Shown here one piece after another: positions 6,109-12,491 of a DNA stretch of 12,491 nucleotides. This stretch comes from Candidatus Micrarchaeota archaeon CG_4_10_14_0_2_um_filter_60_11. Lineage in GTDB: Archaea; Micrarchaeota; Micrarchaeia; Norongarragalinales; Norongarragalinaceae. Location: contig PFPF01000003.1 of the NCBI GenBank assembly GCA_002792915.1, positions 1-12,491 on the forward strand, read 5' to 3'. The notes beneath the pieces were generated by a model. The model worked only from the letters and a program-made list of their open reading frames with translations, made no database searches and was not told the DNA's origin. Numbering within the stretch: position 1 is the first letter of the stretch; each line of letters begins with the position of its first letter. The position numbers were made by a program, and so were the translations under genes.

Positions 6109-9100
6109 TGCCGCGGCGAGCATGAGCGCCATCAGCGCGTTGTCTTCGGGCCACGCGGGGAGGTTGAGCCCGTTTGACGCCGCAGTGCCGCCCGTTTTGT
6201 ATTCCTTGGTGAACGGGTTGTCCACGGGCACGCCGCGCGTGTTGCCGTTCTGGTCCGCCATGAAGCCGATTCCCTTGCTCGTGAAGTCCGAGCTGAGGGG
6301 AATGTCCTGCCCGTTGTAAACGTTTATCGCGCCCGTGCTCGGGTTGAAGGTCAGGATGCCGTTGTCGCCGCGCGCCGCGAGCAACGCGAGTATCTCCTTC
6401 AAGCCGCTGGAATCGGTAGTGGTGAGCGTGGGCTGGCCGTTCTGCATCCCGACTCCCAGCTGGATTGGCCCCTTGTCCGTGTCGAACCGGAACTGGCCGT
6501 TCCCAAGGTCCTTGCTGCCCGTAATCACGTAATCCGTGGCTTCGCCCGTGTTCTTGTCTATCACGCGCAGCTTGTCGCCGTCGAAGTAGTAAATCTTGTC
6601 CTCGGTTTCCAGCGAGTTCAGGCCGCCGCTTCCCTGTATCTTGTCCAGCGCCGCGTTCAGCTCGCTTCCCGACTCCTCGGCGCCCGTCTTGGCGACGACT
6701 TTCGCGTTGATTTCGCCGTCCTTCAGGGACGCGGTCACCGCCTTGATGTTCTGGCTGCTGGACTCCGCCAGCGAGTAGATGAATACCAGCACCTTCCCGT
6801 TCGAGAATTCCATCTTGCCCCTGTCGCCGATAATCGTCTTGATTTTCCCGATTTGCGTGGCGGGCACGCCGCTGCCCGTCAATTCCGCCTTTCCGTCGCC
6901 GTAAACCTTCAGCTTGGAGGCGCGCAGTTCCTGCCGCGACGCGAGCCCGCCCAGCTTGTCGTAGCCCGGCGCGGTCACTTCCTGCCCGAACTTTTCCTTT
7001 TCGCCGGCGTTGCCGTTGGCGCTGTTGTAGTCGTCCAGCGCGGTCGACGACTCGTCGGGGTAGAGGACCGTGAAGCCTATGGCGTCGTCCGCGAAAGTCG
7101 CGATGCCCTTGTCCGTGTCCACGCTCGAGATGCGGCCGATGAACGGCGTCAAGTCGTTCCCGACGTCCCGGCCCGTGACTTCGGCAATCGCCTTCTTCAG
7201 GCAGTCCGCGTTGCAGTCGCCGGTCAGGCTCGGGTCGCCCTGGTAGTTGATTTCCATGAACGCGCCGCTGCAATCGAACGAGTGCTCGATTATCCTGTTG
7301 GGCAAAATCACGCGGCCGTTTTCCTGCGAGCGCATCCTCGCGAGCGCGCGCACCTTGTTCCAGTAGTCCGTGAGCGCGAGGCGCACGCTGCCGTCCTTGT
7401 TGTAAACGGTTATGCCGTCCTCGCCCAGGTTGAACAGCGCGTCGCCGCTCTGGTAGTTCTCGCTGAACTTGCAGCCCTTCCTTTCGAGCTGGTCGAACAA
7501 CCCGCCTTGCACGCTCCACGCGCTCTCCTCTATTTGGAGGTAGTAAATCTCTTCGGGCGCGACCGCGCCGTTCTGTCCGTCCATCACCGCGCGGAAGCTC
7601 AACGCGTCCTTCAGCTTGTCGAGTTGCGTGCTCGTGTTCTTGGGCGCGTAAGTGTTCTCCGCGGCCGAGCCCGCGCTTAGTTGCGAAGTCAGGCTTTGCA
7701 GCGCCTGCAGCGGGTTCGTTCCCGCGTTGCCCGCCGCGGCTCCGGCCGCCTCGGTTGACAGCGGCGCGTACGCGAGAATCTTGTACTGCGAGTCCATGCA
7801 GTTGGTCACGTAAGTCATGGCAACGTTGCCGTGATACATTTGCAGGGCCTCGACCGGGTTGACCCAGTTCAAGATGTCCGAAGTCGAGCGCATAATGGGG
7901 CTCGTGCCGATTTTCCCTATTGTTCGCAGCGTCACCGCCAGCTCGCCTTTTCCCGTTGCGAGCGACGTCGCGGGCAATACCACGGTCAGGATGATTTGCG
8001 AGCCGTAGCCTATGGTAGCTATCGACAGGTAAGTGCTTTTCAGCCCGTTGAGGTCGTTCTTGGTGCACGGCAGGTCCTTGCCCTGGTCTTCGTCCACGGC
8101 CATGCCTATCGCGAACCCCTTGTAAATCATGGCGATGCCGAAAGCGCGGCCCGCCTCGGTGAACACGCTTTTCGAGAGCATCACGGGCAGGGCTATCGCG
8201 GTTACGTACTTGTACATGTCGCCGTTTACGCTTCGGTCGATTACGCCTTCGGGCAGTATTTCGTTCACCACGAAGTTCATGCTAGTGAACTTTTCGTCCT
8301 TGTTGATTTTCCTCAAGTCCTCGAAGTTCACGGACGACGACTGGCCCGCCCATTGCGTTGCGATGTTCCAGCCGCCTTCGCTGGCGGGCCTGACCGTGGT
8401 TATGGAATTCGAAAGCTTTGCCTGCGTTTGCGGCTCGCCCTTGTTTATTATGAACACCTTGCCCGGGTTGAAGACTTTCTCGGGCGTTCCGGTGGCGCCG
8501 TCCGTGAGCTTTCCGACGAGTTCCTGCACCCGCCCCAATCCGCCGGGGTCGGTCGCGTCGCGGTAGTCCTTCGCGAGCTCGCGGTTGACCGCTATCTTGA
8601 CGTACTTGTTGCCCGAGCCCGACGCCTGCATCATGAACCCGTCGCTGACCTCGTAAACAATGCGGCCGGGCCCGAGCCAGCCGATGCCGAAAATGAGGCT
8701 GGAGTAAAGCATTCCCGTGGCGGTTTGCTTGAATCTCGACGCGGTCGCCTGCATGGTCTTGAATTGTTTGATTTGAAGGTTCAAGTGCGCTAACTCGTCT
8801 TTAGCAATTGACCTTTCCGCGACAAGCTGCTGGGCCGAAGTAAGGCTGTTGGGGTTGGCCGTGTATTTGTCGATTAGCGGACCCACTTTTTTGCTTAAGG
8901 CGCCTGACACCGCCGGGTCCGTGCTCCTGGCAAGGCTCGAGTACTCTTGAGCGATGATGGCGGTTTGCGCGTTCGCCCTTTCGAACGCTTCCTTGGTTAT
9001 TATCGTCCTTTGCGCGAGTTGCTTTTCCAGCGCTACGCTTCCTATCCCGCCTATCAGCGCGGTGAGCATCTGTATGTCGTTTATCCCCCTGAACCACTTC

Positions 9101-10041
9101 AGCCACTCCTCGTAATACGCGGGCACCAGTATGCTGCCGCCCCCGCCGCGGTCAAGGTAAGCCAAAAGCGTGCCGAAGCGGAAGTGCTGGTTCGAGTCGA
9201 CGGAAAGCGCCGTGTCCTTGCCGTCAGTTGCGGGCGATTCGTACGAGCCGCTCAACAGCTGCTTGCTTGGCTGGCCGTAAGTGATGTCCTTGTTCAGCAG
9301 GCCCGCGTAGCTGACGCGGCCCTTGATTGTGTCGCCGAGGAGGCACGAGTTCGGGTTCAAGTCCTGCAGCTTGTACAGGTCGCTCAGCGCGATTTGCTTG
9401 CCGTTGCCCGGCAGGCTGATTTTCAGGTTGTCGTAAGGGTTGGGCGCAGCCGCGGGCAGCGTAGTCGCCCCGCCGGGCACCAGGCCCCACTCCGCGAGCT
9501 TTTGCATGAGCACGCTTTTCTTGCCCGCGCTTTCCGCGTAAAGGTTCGCCCGCGACACCAGCGCGCGCGCGTCGGAGGGGACGTTGCCGTCCTTGTCCAG
9601 CCGAACTCCCGTCTGCTTGGCAAGCGTCTTCAAGTCGGCTTCGCTCGTCTTGCCCATGAGCACCGCGAACGAGCGGAAGTCGACCGTCTGCTCGGCGCCC
9701 TGCGGCGCCACGTTCAAGTTCATGGGGCTCGTGACGTCGCCCGCGGTGTTCGTCAAGGCGTCGGCAGGCGCGAGGTCGTTGATTTCCTTTGCCTGGAAGC
9801 CGAGCGTCGAGTCCCACAACTGCTTGCGTTCGCTTTCGCTGATTTCGTGGATTAGCGTGTCCGGGCAGTCGGCCAGCGCGTCAGTCGCGGTGCTTTGAGT
9901 CGATTGCGTCGTTGAAGGCGTTTGCGCGTCGCCGGCCGTTTGGTCCGCGGGCGTCGCGGCGGCGTAAGCGAACGGCGTGAAACCCGAAAGGAACAATGCC
10001 GCCATTACGACGATTGAGAAAGCGCGCCGCGGGGTTTCCAT
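6070..10041 (-). CDS. Large exported, membrane-associated protein of unknown function (1323 aa)
   Basis: I do not recognise a family. ATG 10041 begins a clear signal peptide (residues 1-28; basic 'PRR', hydrophobic core, likely cleavage after 'FAYA'). A Thr/Gln/Ser-rich linker (about 30-55) follows, then a mixed alpha/beta region (60-310). Hydrophobic stretches near 323-338, 441-458, 610-627, 632-648 and 669-696 may be membrane helices or buried helices, with a long charged helical region between (about 340-440). Residues 765-800 are Ala/Gly/Ser-rich. The C-terminal third (about 860-1280) is beta-rich, with recurrent 'YYFDGDKLRVIDKNTG'-like strand-turn-strand units suggesting a repeat or propeller-like fold. 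The end is a Pro-containing spacer, a hydrophobic helix (1302-1318) and 'RRFDE', a membrane or sorting anchor. Cysteines are few (including 924, 943, 947). TAG 6070-6072 ends the gene. No catalytic motif was found. Confidence 0.8.
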   Translation of the reverse strand: METPRRAFSIVVMAALFLSGFTPFAYAAATPADQTAGDAQTPSTTQSTQSTATDALADCPDTLIHEISESERKQLWDSTLGFQAKEINDLAPADALTNTAGDVTSPMNLNVAPQGAEQTVDFRSFAVLMGKTSEADLKTLAKQTGVRLDKDGNVPSDARALVSRANLYAESAGKKSVLMQKLAEWGLVPGGATTLPAAAPNPYDNLKISLPGNGKQIALSDLYKLQDLNPNSCLLGDTIKGRVSYAGLLNKDITYGQPSKQLLSGSYESPATDGKDTALSVDSNQHFRFGTLLAYLDRGGGGSILVPAYYEEWLKWFRGINDIQMLTALIGGIGSVALEKQLAQRTIITKEAFERANAQTAIIAQEYSSLARSTDPAVSGALSKKVGPLIDKYTANPNSLTSAQQLVAERSIAKDELAHLNLQIKQFKTMQATASRFKQTATGMLYSSLIFGIGWLGPGRIVYEVSDGFMMQASGSGNKYVKIAVNRELAKDYRDATDPGGLGRVQELVGKLTDGATGTPEKVFNPGKVFIINKGEPQTQAKLSNSITTVRPASEGGWNIATQWAGQSSSVNFEDLRKINKDEKFTSMNFVVNEILPEGVIDRSVNGDMYKYVTAIALPVMLSKSVFTEAGRAFGIAMIYKGFAIGMAVDEDQGKDLPCTKNDLNGLKSTYLSIATIGYGSQIILTVVLPATSLATGKGELAVTLRTIGKIGTSPIMRSTSDILNWVNPVEALQMYHGNVAMTYVTNCMDSQYKILAYAPLSTEAAGAAAGNAGTNPLQALQSLTSQLSAGSAAENTYAPKNTSTQLDKLKDALSFRAVMDGQNGAVAPEEIYYLQIEESAWSVQGGLFDQLERKGCKFSENYQSGDALFNLGEDGITVYNKDGSVRLALTDYWNKVRALARMRSQENGRVILPNRIIEHSFDCSGAFMEINYQGDPSLTGDCNADCLKKAIAEVTGRDVGNDLTPFIGRISSVDTDKGIATFADDAIGFTVLYPDESSTALDDYNSANGNAGEKEKFGQEVTAPGYDKLGGLASRQELRASKLKVYGDGKAELTGSGVPATQIGKIKTIIGDRGKMEFSNGKVLVFIYSLAESSSQNIKAVTASLKDGEINAKVVAKTGAEESGSELNAALDKIQGSGGLNSLETEDKIYYFDGDKLRVIDKNTGEATDYVITGSKDLGNGQFRFDTDKGPIQLGVGMQNGQPTLTTTDSSGLKEILALLAARGDNGILTFNPSTGAINVYNGQDIPLSSDFTSKGIGFMADQNGNTRGVPVDNPFTKEYKTGGTAASNGLNLPAWPEDNALMALMLAAALLGIAFVRRFDE

Positions 10042-10064
10042 AGTCTAATACGAATGGTTTCGGG

Positions 10065-10075
10065 CTTTTAAATAA
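10065..10075 (-). promoter_or_regulatory. TATA box of the 1323-aa gene; transcript probably leaderless
   Basis: The minus strand reads TTATTTAAAAG, a strong archaeal TATA match, centred about 29 nt before ATG 10041. Transcription would start at or within a few bases of the start codon. The bases before the ATG (TCGTATTAGACT) hold no Shine-Dalgarno sequence, consistent with leaderless translation. Confidence 0.6.
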
Positions 10076-10080
10076 CTAGT

Positions 10081-10094
10081 ATCCGGCGCCGGAT
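10081..10094. promoter_or_regulatory. 14-bp perfect palindrome upstream of the TATA box
   Basis: ATCCGGC joined directly to GCCGGAT forms a perfect 7+7 palindrome, 6 bp upstream of the TATA element of the 1323-aa gene and about 48 bp past the NMD3 stop. It could be a dimeric regulator site; as a loopless repeat it is a poor terminator hairpin. An ACTAGT hexamer (10075-10080) lies between it and the TATA box. Confidence 0.4.
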
Positions 10095-10141
10095 TCGGAG
10101 CGCGCAAGTCACTTTTTCCGGTTTTCTTTCCCGGCGTCTTG

Positions 10142-10699
10142 CTATTCTTCGGTTTCTCCCTCTTCCGCGGCTTCGCCCGCTTTCTTGGGTTCGGGTATCC
10201 TGACGCAGTAGGTGGCGCGGTACACGGGTTTGCCTTCCCGCGTCTGCGTTATCAGCTTGTTCGTCTTCTTGCAGTGCAGGTCGAGCGCGCGAATCGCCTC
10301 GAATGCGCCGCGCTTCCTGCCCACGTAAATGTCGTAGCCGAATTTCTCGTCGTGAATCGCGGTTATGAAAGTGATTTTGCGGATTTGCCGCGCCAGGTTC
10401 GTCATCAGGCGGCGCGCCTCGTCGTGCGGCCCCCTTACCTGTATCACGGCCTCGTGGTACCCGCCGGACTCGAGGGTGCATTCCAGGCAGGTGCGCGTGA
10501 AGTGCTTTTCCGTCGGCGCGCCCTTGACCCAGCCGTCGCGCGTCCAGTGCTTTCCGCACTTGGCGCAGTACTGCGCGAGCCTCTTTTTTTCCTTTGGCGC
10601 GGATTGCGGGTTTTCGCGGGCTTCGCACTCGGGGCAGAACGCTCCGCTGAACTCGCCTTTAGCGTCAAGCTTTCCGCACGCCGGGCATTGTTTGAGCAT
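10142..10699 (-). CDS. nmd3: NMD3-family ribosome export/assembly protein, short archaeal form
   Basis: The 185-residue product begins at ATG 10699 with four CxxC pairs (Cys5/8, 22/25, 45/48, 71/74) forming two zinc-binding units. It continues with 'YHEAVIQVRG' (81-90) and a C-terminal block with 'DIYVGRKRGAFEAI' and 'TNKLITQTREGKPVYRATYCVRIP', all typical of NMD3. In eukaryotes NMD3 binds the 60S subunit and adapts it for nuclear export; archaeal homologues are thought to act in large-subunit maturation or recycling. It is shorter than many archaeal NMD3 proteins and ends in an acidic tail ('EAAEEGETEE'), so it may lack the later beta-barrel domains. The start is supported by a TATA element 27 nt upstream. 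The gene is divergent from DUF2070 and is followed by 100 bp containing the next gene's promoter. Confidence 0.88.
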   Translation of the reverse strand: MLKQCPACGKLDAKGEFSGAFCPECEARENPQSAPKEKKRLAQYCAKCGKHWTRDGWVKGAPTEKHFTRTCLECTLESGGYHEAVIQVRGPHDEARRLMTNLARQIRKITFITAIHDEKFGYDIYVGRKRGAFEAIRALDLHCKKTNKLITQTREGKPVYRATYCVRIPEPKKAGEAAEEGETEE

Positions 10700-10707
10700 C
10701 GCAACTG

Positions 10708-10731
10708 TTTTTTAAGCGCCCGCATTTAAAC
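10708..10731. promoter_or_regulatory. Overlapping divergent promoters of NMD3 (-) and DUF2070 (+)
   Basis: Only 51 bp separate the two start codons. A TTTAAA core at 10725-10730, centred about 28 nt before the NMD3 ATG, fits a TATA box for a leaderless NMD3 transcript. TTTTTTAAG at 10708-10716 on the plus strand would place a DUF2070 start near 10738, just before its ribosome site. Each TATA element thus falls in the other gene's upstream region, so the two promoters probably compete. TTTAAA is symmetric and may serve both strands. Confidence 0.45.
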
Positions 10732-10738
10732 CCTTGAT

Positions 10739-10744
10739 GGTGGG
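10739..10744 (+). promoter_or_regulatory. Ribosome binding site of the DUF2070 gene
   Basis: GGTGGG lies 6 nt upstream of TTG 10751 and shares the GGTG core with the eS6 site. An in-frame TAA at 10727-10729 limits how far upstream the gene can begin, and no ATG or GTG occurs in frame between that stop and 10751, so TTG 10751 is the best start. Confidence 0.55.
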
Positions 10745-10750
10745 CGGCTT

Positions 10751-12491
10751 TTGAAGGTTGACCGGCGCGCGGAGGCGATAGGCGCGAGCAGCTGGCTGTT
10801 TTCGCTTCCGTCCTACCGCAGGCTTCTGGTCTACCTTTTCGCGGCGTGCTTCGCCGCCGGCACGGTAGTCCGCTTCGTTTACTCCGGAGACTTCGTGACC
10901 GCCTTCGTGTTCGGCGGCTCGGAAGGCGTGTGGATGCTGTTCCTGCCCGCGCTGCTGTCCGCCGCGCTCGCCGCCACTTTCCTGTGCCCCAGCGACCTGC
11001 TGAACGGGTTCCGCCAGCTGTTGTTCGTCTCGATGCTCGCCGCGATGGTGTCGTCGCTGTTCACGCTCGCGGGCATGGTTTCGTTCAGGGCGTTCAACTC
11101 GGAGTTCGCCAACTTCGTGCTGATGGGCAACGCCGCCGCGGTCGTCGTCTGGTTCGTTGCGCTCCTGCTCGTGATGAGCGTCAACGTGTGGAAGGCCCTG
11201 CCCTTCGCGTTCGTCCAGCCTTTCCTCAACGTGGCGTTCCTGTTCGTGTGGGACAAGGTCGGGTTCTTCGATTCCATAATGGCCGTGGGCTCGCCCGTGG
11301 TCGCGGCGGTCAAGATAATCGGCGCCGCCGCGGTGCTCCTCACGGCGCTGTGGATGATTTTCTATTTGCTGAACGCGCCCGCCAAGCGCAACTTCGGGTT
11401 CTCGACCATTCAGGCGGTCGTGCTGTTCTTCGGCCAGTGGCTGCGCGGCAGCAAGGGGCTCGAGGAAGTCCTCGCGGGAGTCGGCGAACGGGTTGAAACC
11501 TTTTTGGGCGTGGTCGCCTTCCGTGCGAAGCGCTCCAAGAAATTCAAGGCCGCGTTCATCGTGCCTTACGTGCACTTCGGCCCGTTCGGCAACCTGGGCG
11601 GCAGCGAGTTTCCCGCCCTGCTGACCGCGGGCGTGGAAAGGCGCTTCGGCGGCAAGGCGTTCGTGTTCCACGGCACCGTGAACCACGATTTCAACCCGGT
11701 GTATTCGTCGAGCGTAAGCATCCTCGAGCGCGGCGTGTTCGAGGCCATCGGCGGCGAGTCGCATTACTCGGACAGGGCCGCGCTGCTCTCGTCGCACGCG
11801 GGCCTCTCGTCGCTGAACGGCATCTCGTTCGGCAACGGGTCGTTCCTGCTCGCGAGCCGCGCGCCTTCGAGCAGCGAGGACATCGACCTGTCGGTCGGCA
11901 CGGCGCTGCGCTACAAGCTCGAAGCCCGCGGGTTCGGCAAGTCCATAATCGCGGACGCGCACAACTCCATCACCGACGGCGCCATGTTCGAAATCGGCTC
12001 GCCGGAATACTTCCAGTTCGAGTCCGCGGTGGATGCGCTGGAAAAGCCCGATGCCGGCAGGCTGCGCGTCGGCGCCGCCTCGAACGGGCTGAAGGAGTTC
12101 ACCAGCCGCCAGGGCGTCGGCGGCGCGGGTTTGCACGTTGCCGTCGTGGAGGCGGGCGGCGGGCGCGCGTGCGTCGTGCTGTTCGACGGGAACAACATGC
12201 AGCCCGAATTCCGCTCGCGCCTGCTGGCGGAGCTGAAGCCGTACAAGTTCGATTCCTGCGAAATCGCGACCACGGACACGCACTCGGTCAACACGATTAA
12301 CGGCACGCACAACCCCGTGGGCTTGAACGCGGACCGTGAAGCCCTGGTGCAAGCGGTGCACGAATGCGTGCGCGCCGCGCTGAAGGACCTGGAGGACTGC
12401 GAGGCGAGCGTTGACGTTACCCGCGTCCCGCTGTCCGTGTTCGGGGCGAAGCGCCAGAGCGAGCTCATCACGGCGATAAACTCCGTGATTT
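10751..12491 (+). CDS. DUF2070 family archaeal membrane protein, 3'-partial
   Basis: The frame from TTG 10751 is open to the right edge (580 codons, no stop), so the C-terminus is missing. The protein opens with 'SSWLFSLPSYRRLL' and six likely membrane helices (about 25-43, 57-77, 88-110, 118-145, 149-165, 180-205). A soluble domain from about 265 onward holds the conserved parts of DUF2070: 'VPYVHFGPFGNLGG' (271-284), 'HGTVNHDFNP' (307-316), 'IADAHNSITDG' (400-410) and 'TTDTHSVNTINGTHNPVG' (507-524). DUF2070 is an archaeal family without an assigned function. The repeated His/Asp motifs suggest a metal-dependent enzyme site; this is inference. Membrane topology puts a large hydrophilic domain on one face, most likely cytoplasmic. 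The gene is divergent from NMD3. A long open frame on the opposite strand here is a GC-driven shadow. Confidence 0.88.
   Translation, partial: MKVDRRAEAIGASSWLFSLPSYRRLLVYLFAACFAAGTVVRFVYSGDFVTAFVFGGSEGVWMLFLPALLSAALAATFLCPSDLLNGFRQLLFVSMLAAMVSSLFTLAGMVSFRAFNSEFANFVLMGNAAAVVVWFVALLLVMSVNVWKALPFAFVQPFLNVAFLFVWDKVGFFDSIMAVGSPVVAAVKIIGAAAVLLTALWMIFYLLNAPAKRNFGFSTIQAVVLFFGQWLRGSKGLEEVLAGVGERVETFLGVVAFRAKRSKKFKAAFIVPYVHFGPFGNLGGSEFPALLTAGVERRFGGKAFVFHGTVNHDFNPVYSSSVSILERGVFEAIGGESHYSDRAALLSSHAGLSSLNGISFGNGSFLLASRAPSSSEDIDLSVGTALRYKLEARGFGKSIIADAHNSITDGAMFEIGSPEYFQFESAVDALEKPDAGRLRVGAASNGLKEFTSRQGVGGAGLHVAVVEAGGGRACVVLFDGNNMQPEFRSRLLAELKPYKFDSCEIATTDTHSVNTINGTHNPVGLNADREALVQAVHECVRAALKDLEDCEASVDVTRVPLSVFGAKRQSELITAINSVI

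Noticed and set aside
6077..8068. 663-codon open frame on the minus strand in another register
   Set aside because: It overlaps the 1323-residue gene, has an Arg/Gly-rich composition, and lacks the signal peptide and membrane segments of the real frame.
5110..10080. ACTAGT hexamer present near both the eS6 and the 1323-aa gene promoters
   Set aside because: A 6-base palindrome occurs a few times per 12 kb by chance, and its position relative to the TATA box differs in the two places.
10712..12361. 549-codon open frame on the minus strand
   Set aside because: It is fully antisense to DUF2070 and is dominated by Arg, His, Glu and Val with no domain, as expected for the shadow of GC-rich coding DNA.
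1..12491. CRISPR array, insertion sequence, tRNA, rRNA or defence genes
   Set aside because: I saw no regularly spaced repeats, transposase motifs, terminal inverted repeats or tRNA-like folds. Nearly all of the window is filled by the eight genes listed.

Overview
The window reads as an archaeal chromosome segment. It carries ribosomal protein eS6, an NMD3-type ribosome export/assembly protein and a DUF2070 membrane protein, all archaeal or archaeal/eukaryotic families. Promoters look like AT-rich TATA elements and at least two transcripts appear leaderless. The DNA is GC-rich, TTG and GTG starts are common, and two very large exported proteins are present. A DPANN lineage (for example Diapherotrites or Micrarchaeota) is plausible, but that placement is inference.

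Layout, left to right: (1) 1-1154 (+), the 3' part of a DUF4139 (MuiA-like) protein, cut by the window edge. (2) 1164-4808 (-), a roughly 1214-residue surface protein with NosD-like right-handed beta-helix modules, about 70 N-glycosylation sequons, a Cys-rich knot, a Pro/Ser/Thr stalk, one C-terminal membrane helix and a Lys-rich tail. It converges on the DUF4139 gene with a 9-bp gap, and a terminator-like hairpin plus T-tracts for the DUF4139 gene lies inside its 3' coding end. (3) 4809-5134, a 326-bp divergent intergenic region with promoter-like AT islands and several inverted repeats. (4) 5135-5560 (+), eS6, overlapping by 4 nt the start of (5) 5557-6108 (+), a small, degenerate ribulose-phosphate 3-epimerase-like TIM-barrel protein. 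(6) 6070-10041 (-), a 1323-residue exported and membrane-associated protein of unknown function whose 3' end overlaps the epimerase-like gene tail to tail by 39 bp. (7) 10142-10699 (-), a short archaeal NMD3. (8) 10751 to beyond 12491 (+), a DUF2070 protein with six predicted membrane helices and a His/Asp-rich C-terminal domain, divergent from NMD3 across a 51-bp promoter region.

The genes fall into two themes. One is ribosome function (eS6, NMD3). The other is the cell envelope (DUF4139 protein, beta-helix surface protein, 1323-residue protein, DUF2070 protein). No defence system, CRISPR array, transposon, tRNA or rRNA gene is visible. The least explained items are the 1323-residue protein, the epimerase-like protein with altered active-site residues coupled to eS6, the His/Asp clusters in DUF2070, and the inverted repeats placed at predicted promoters.
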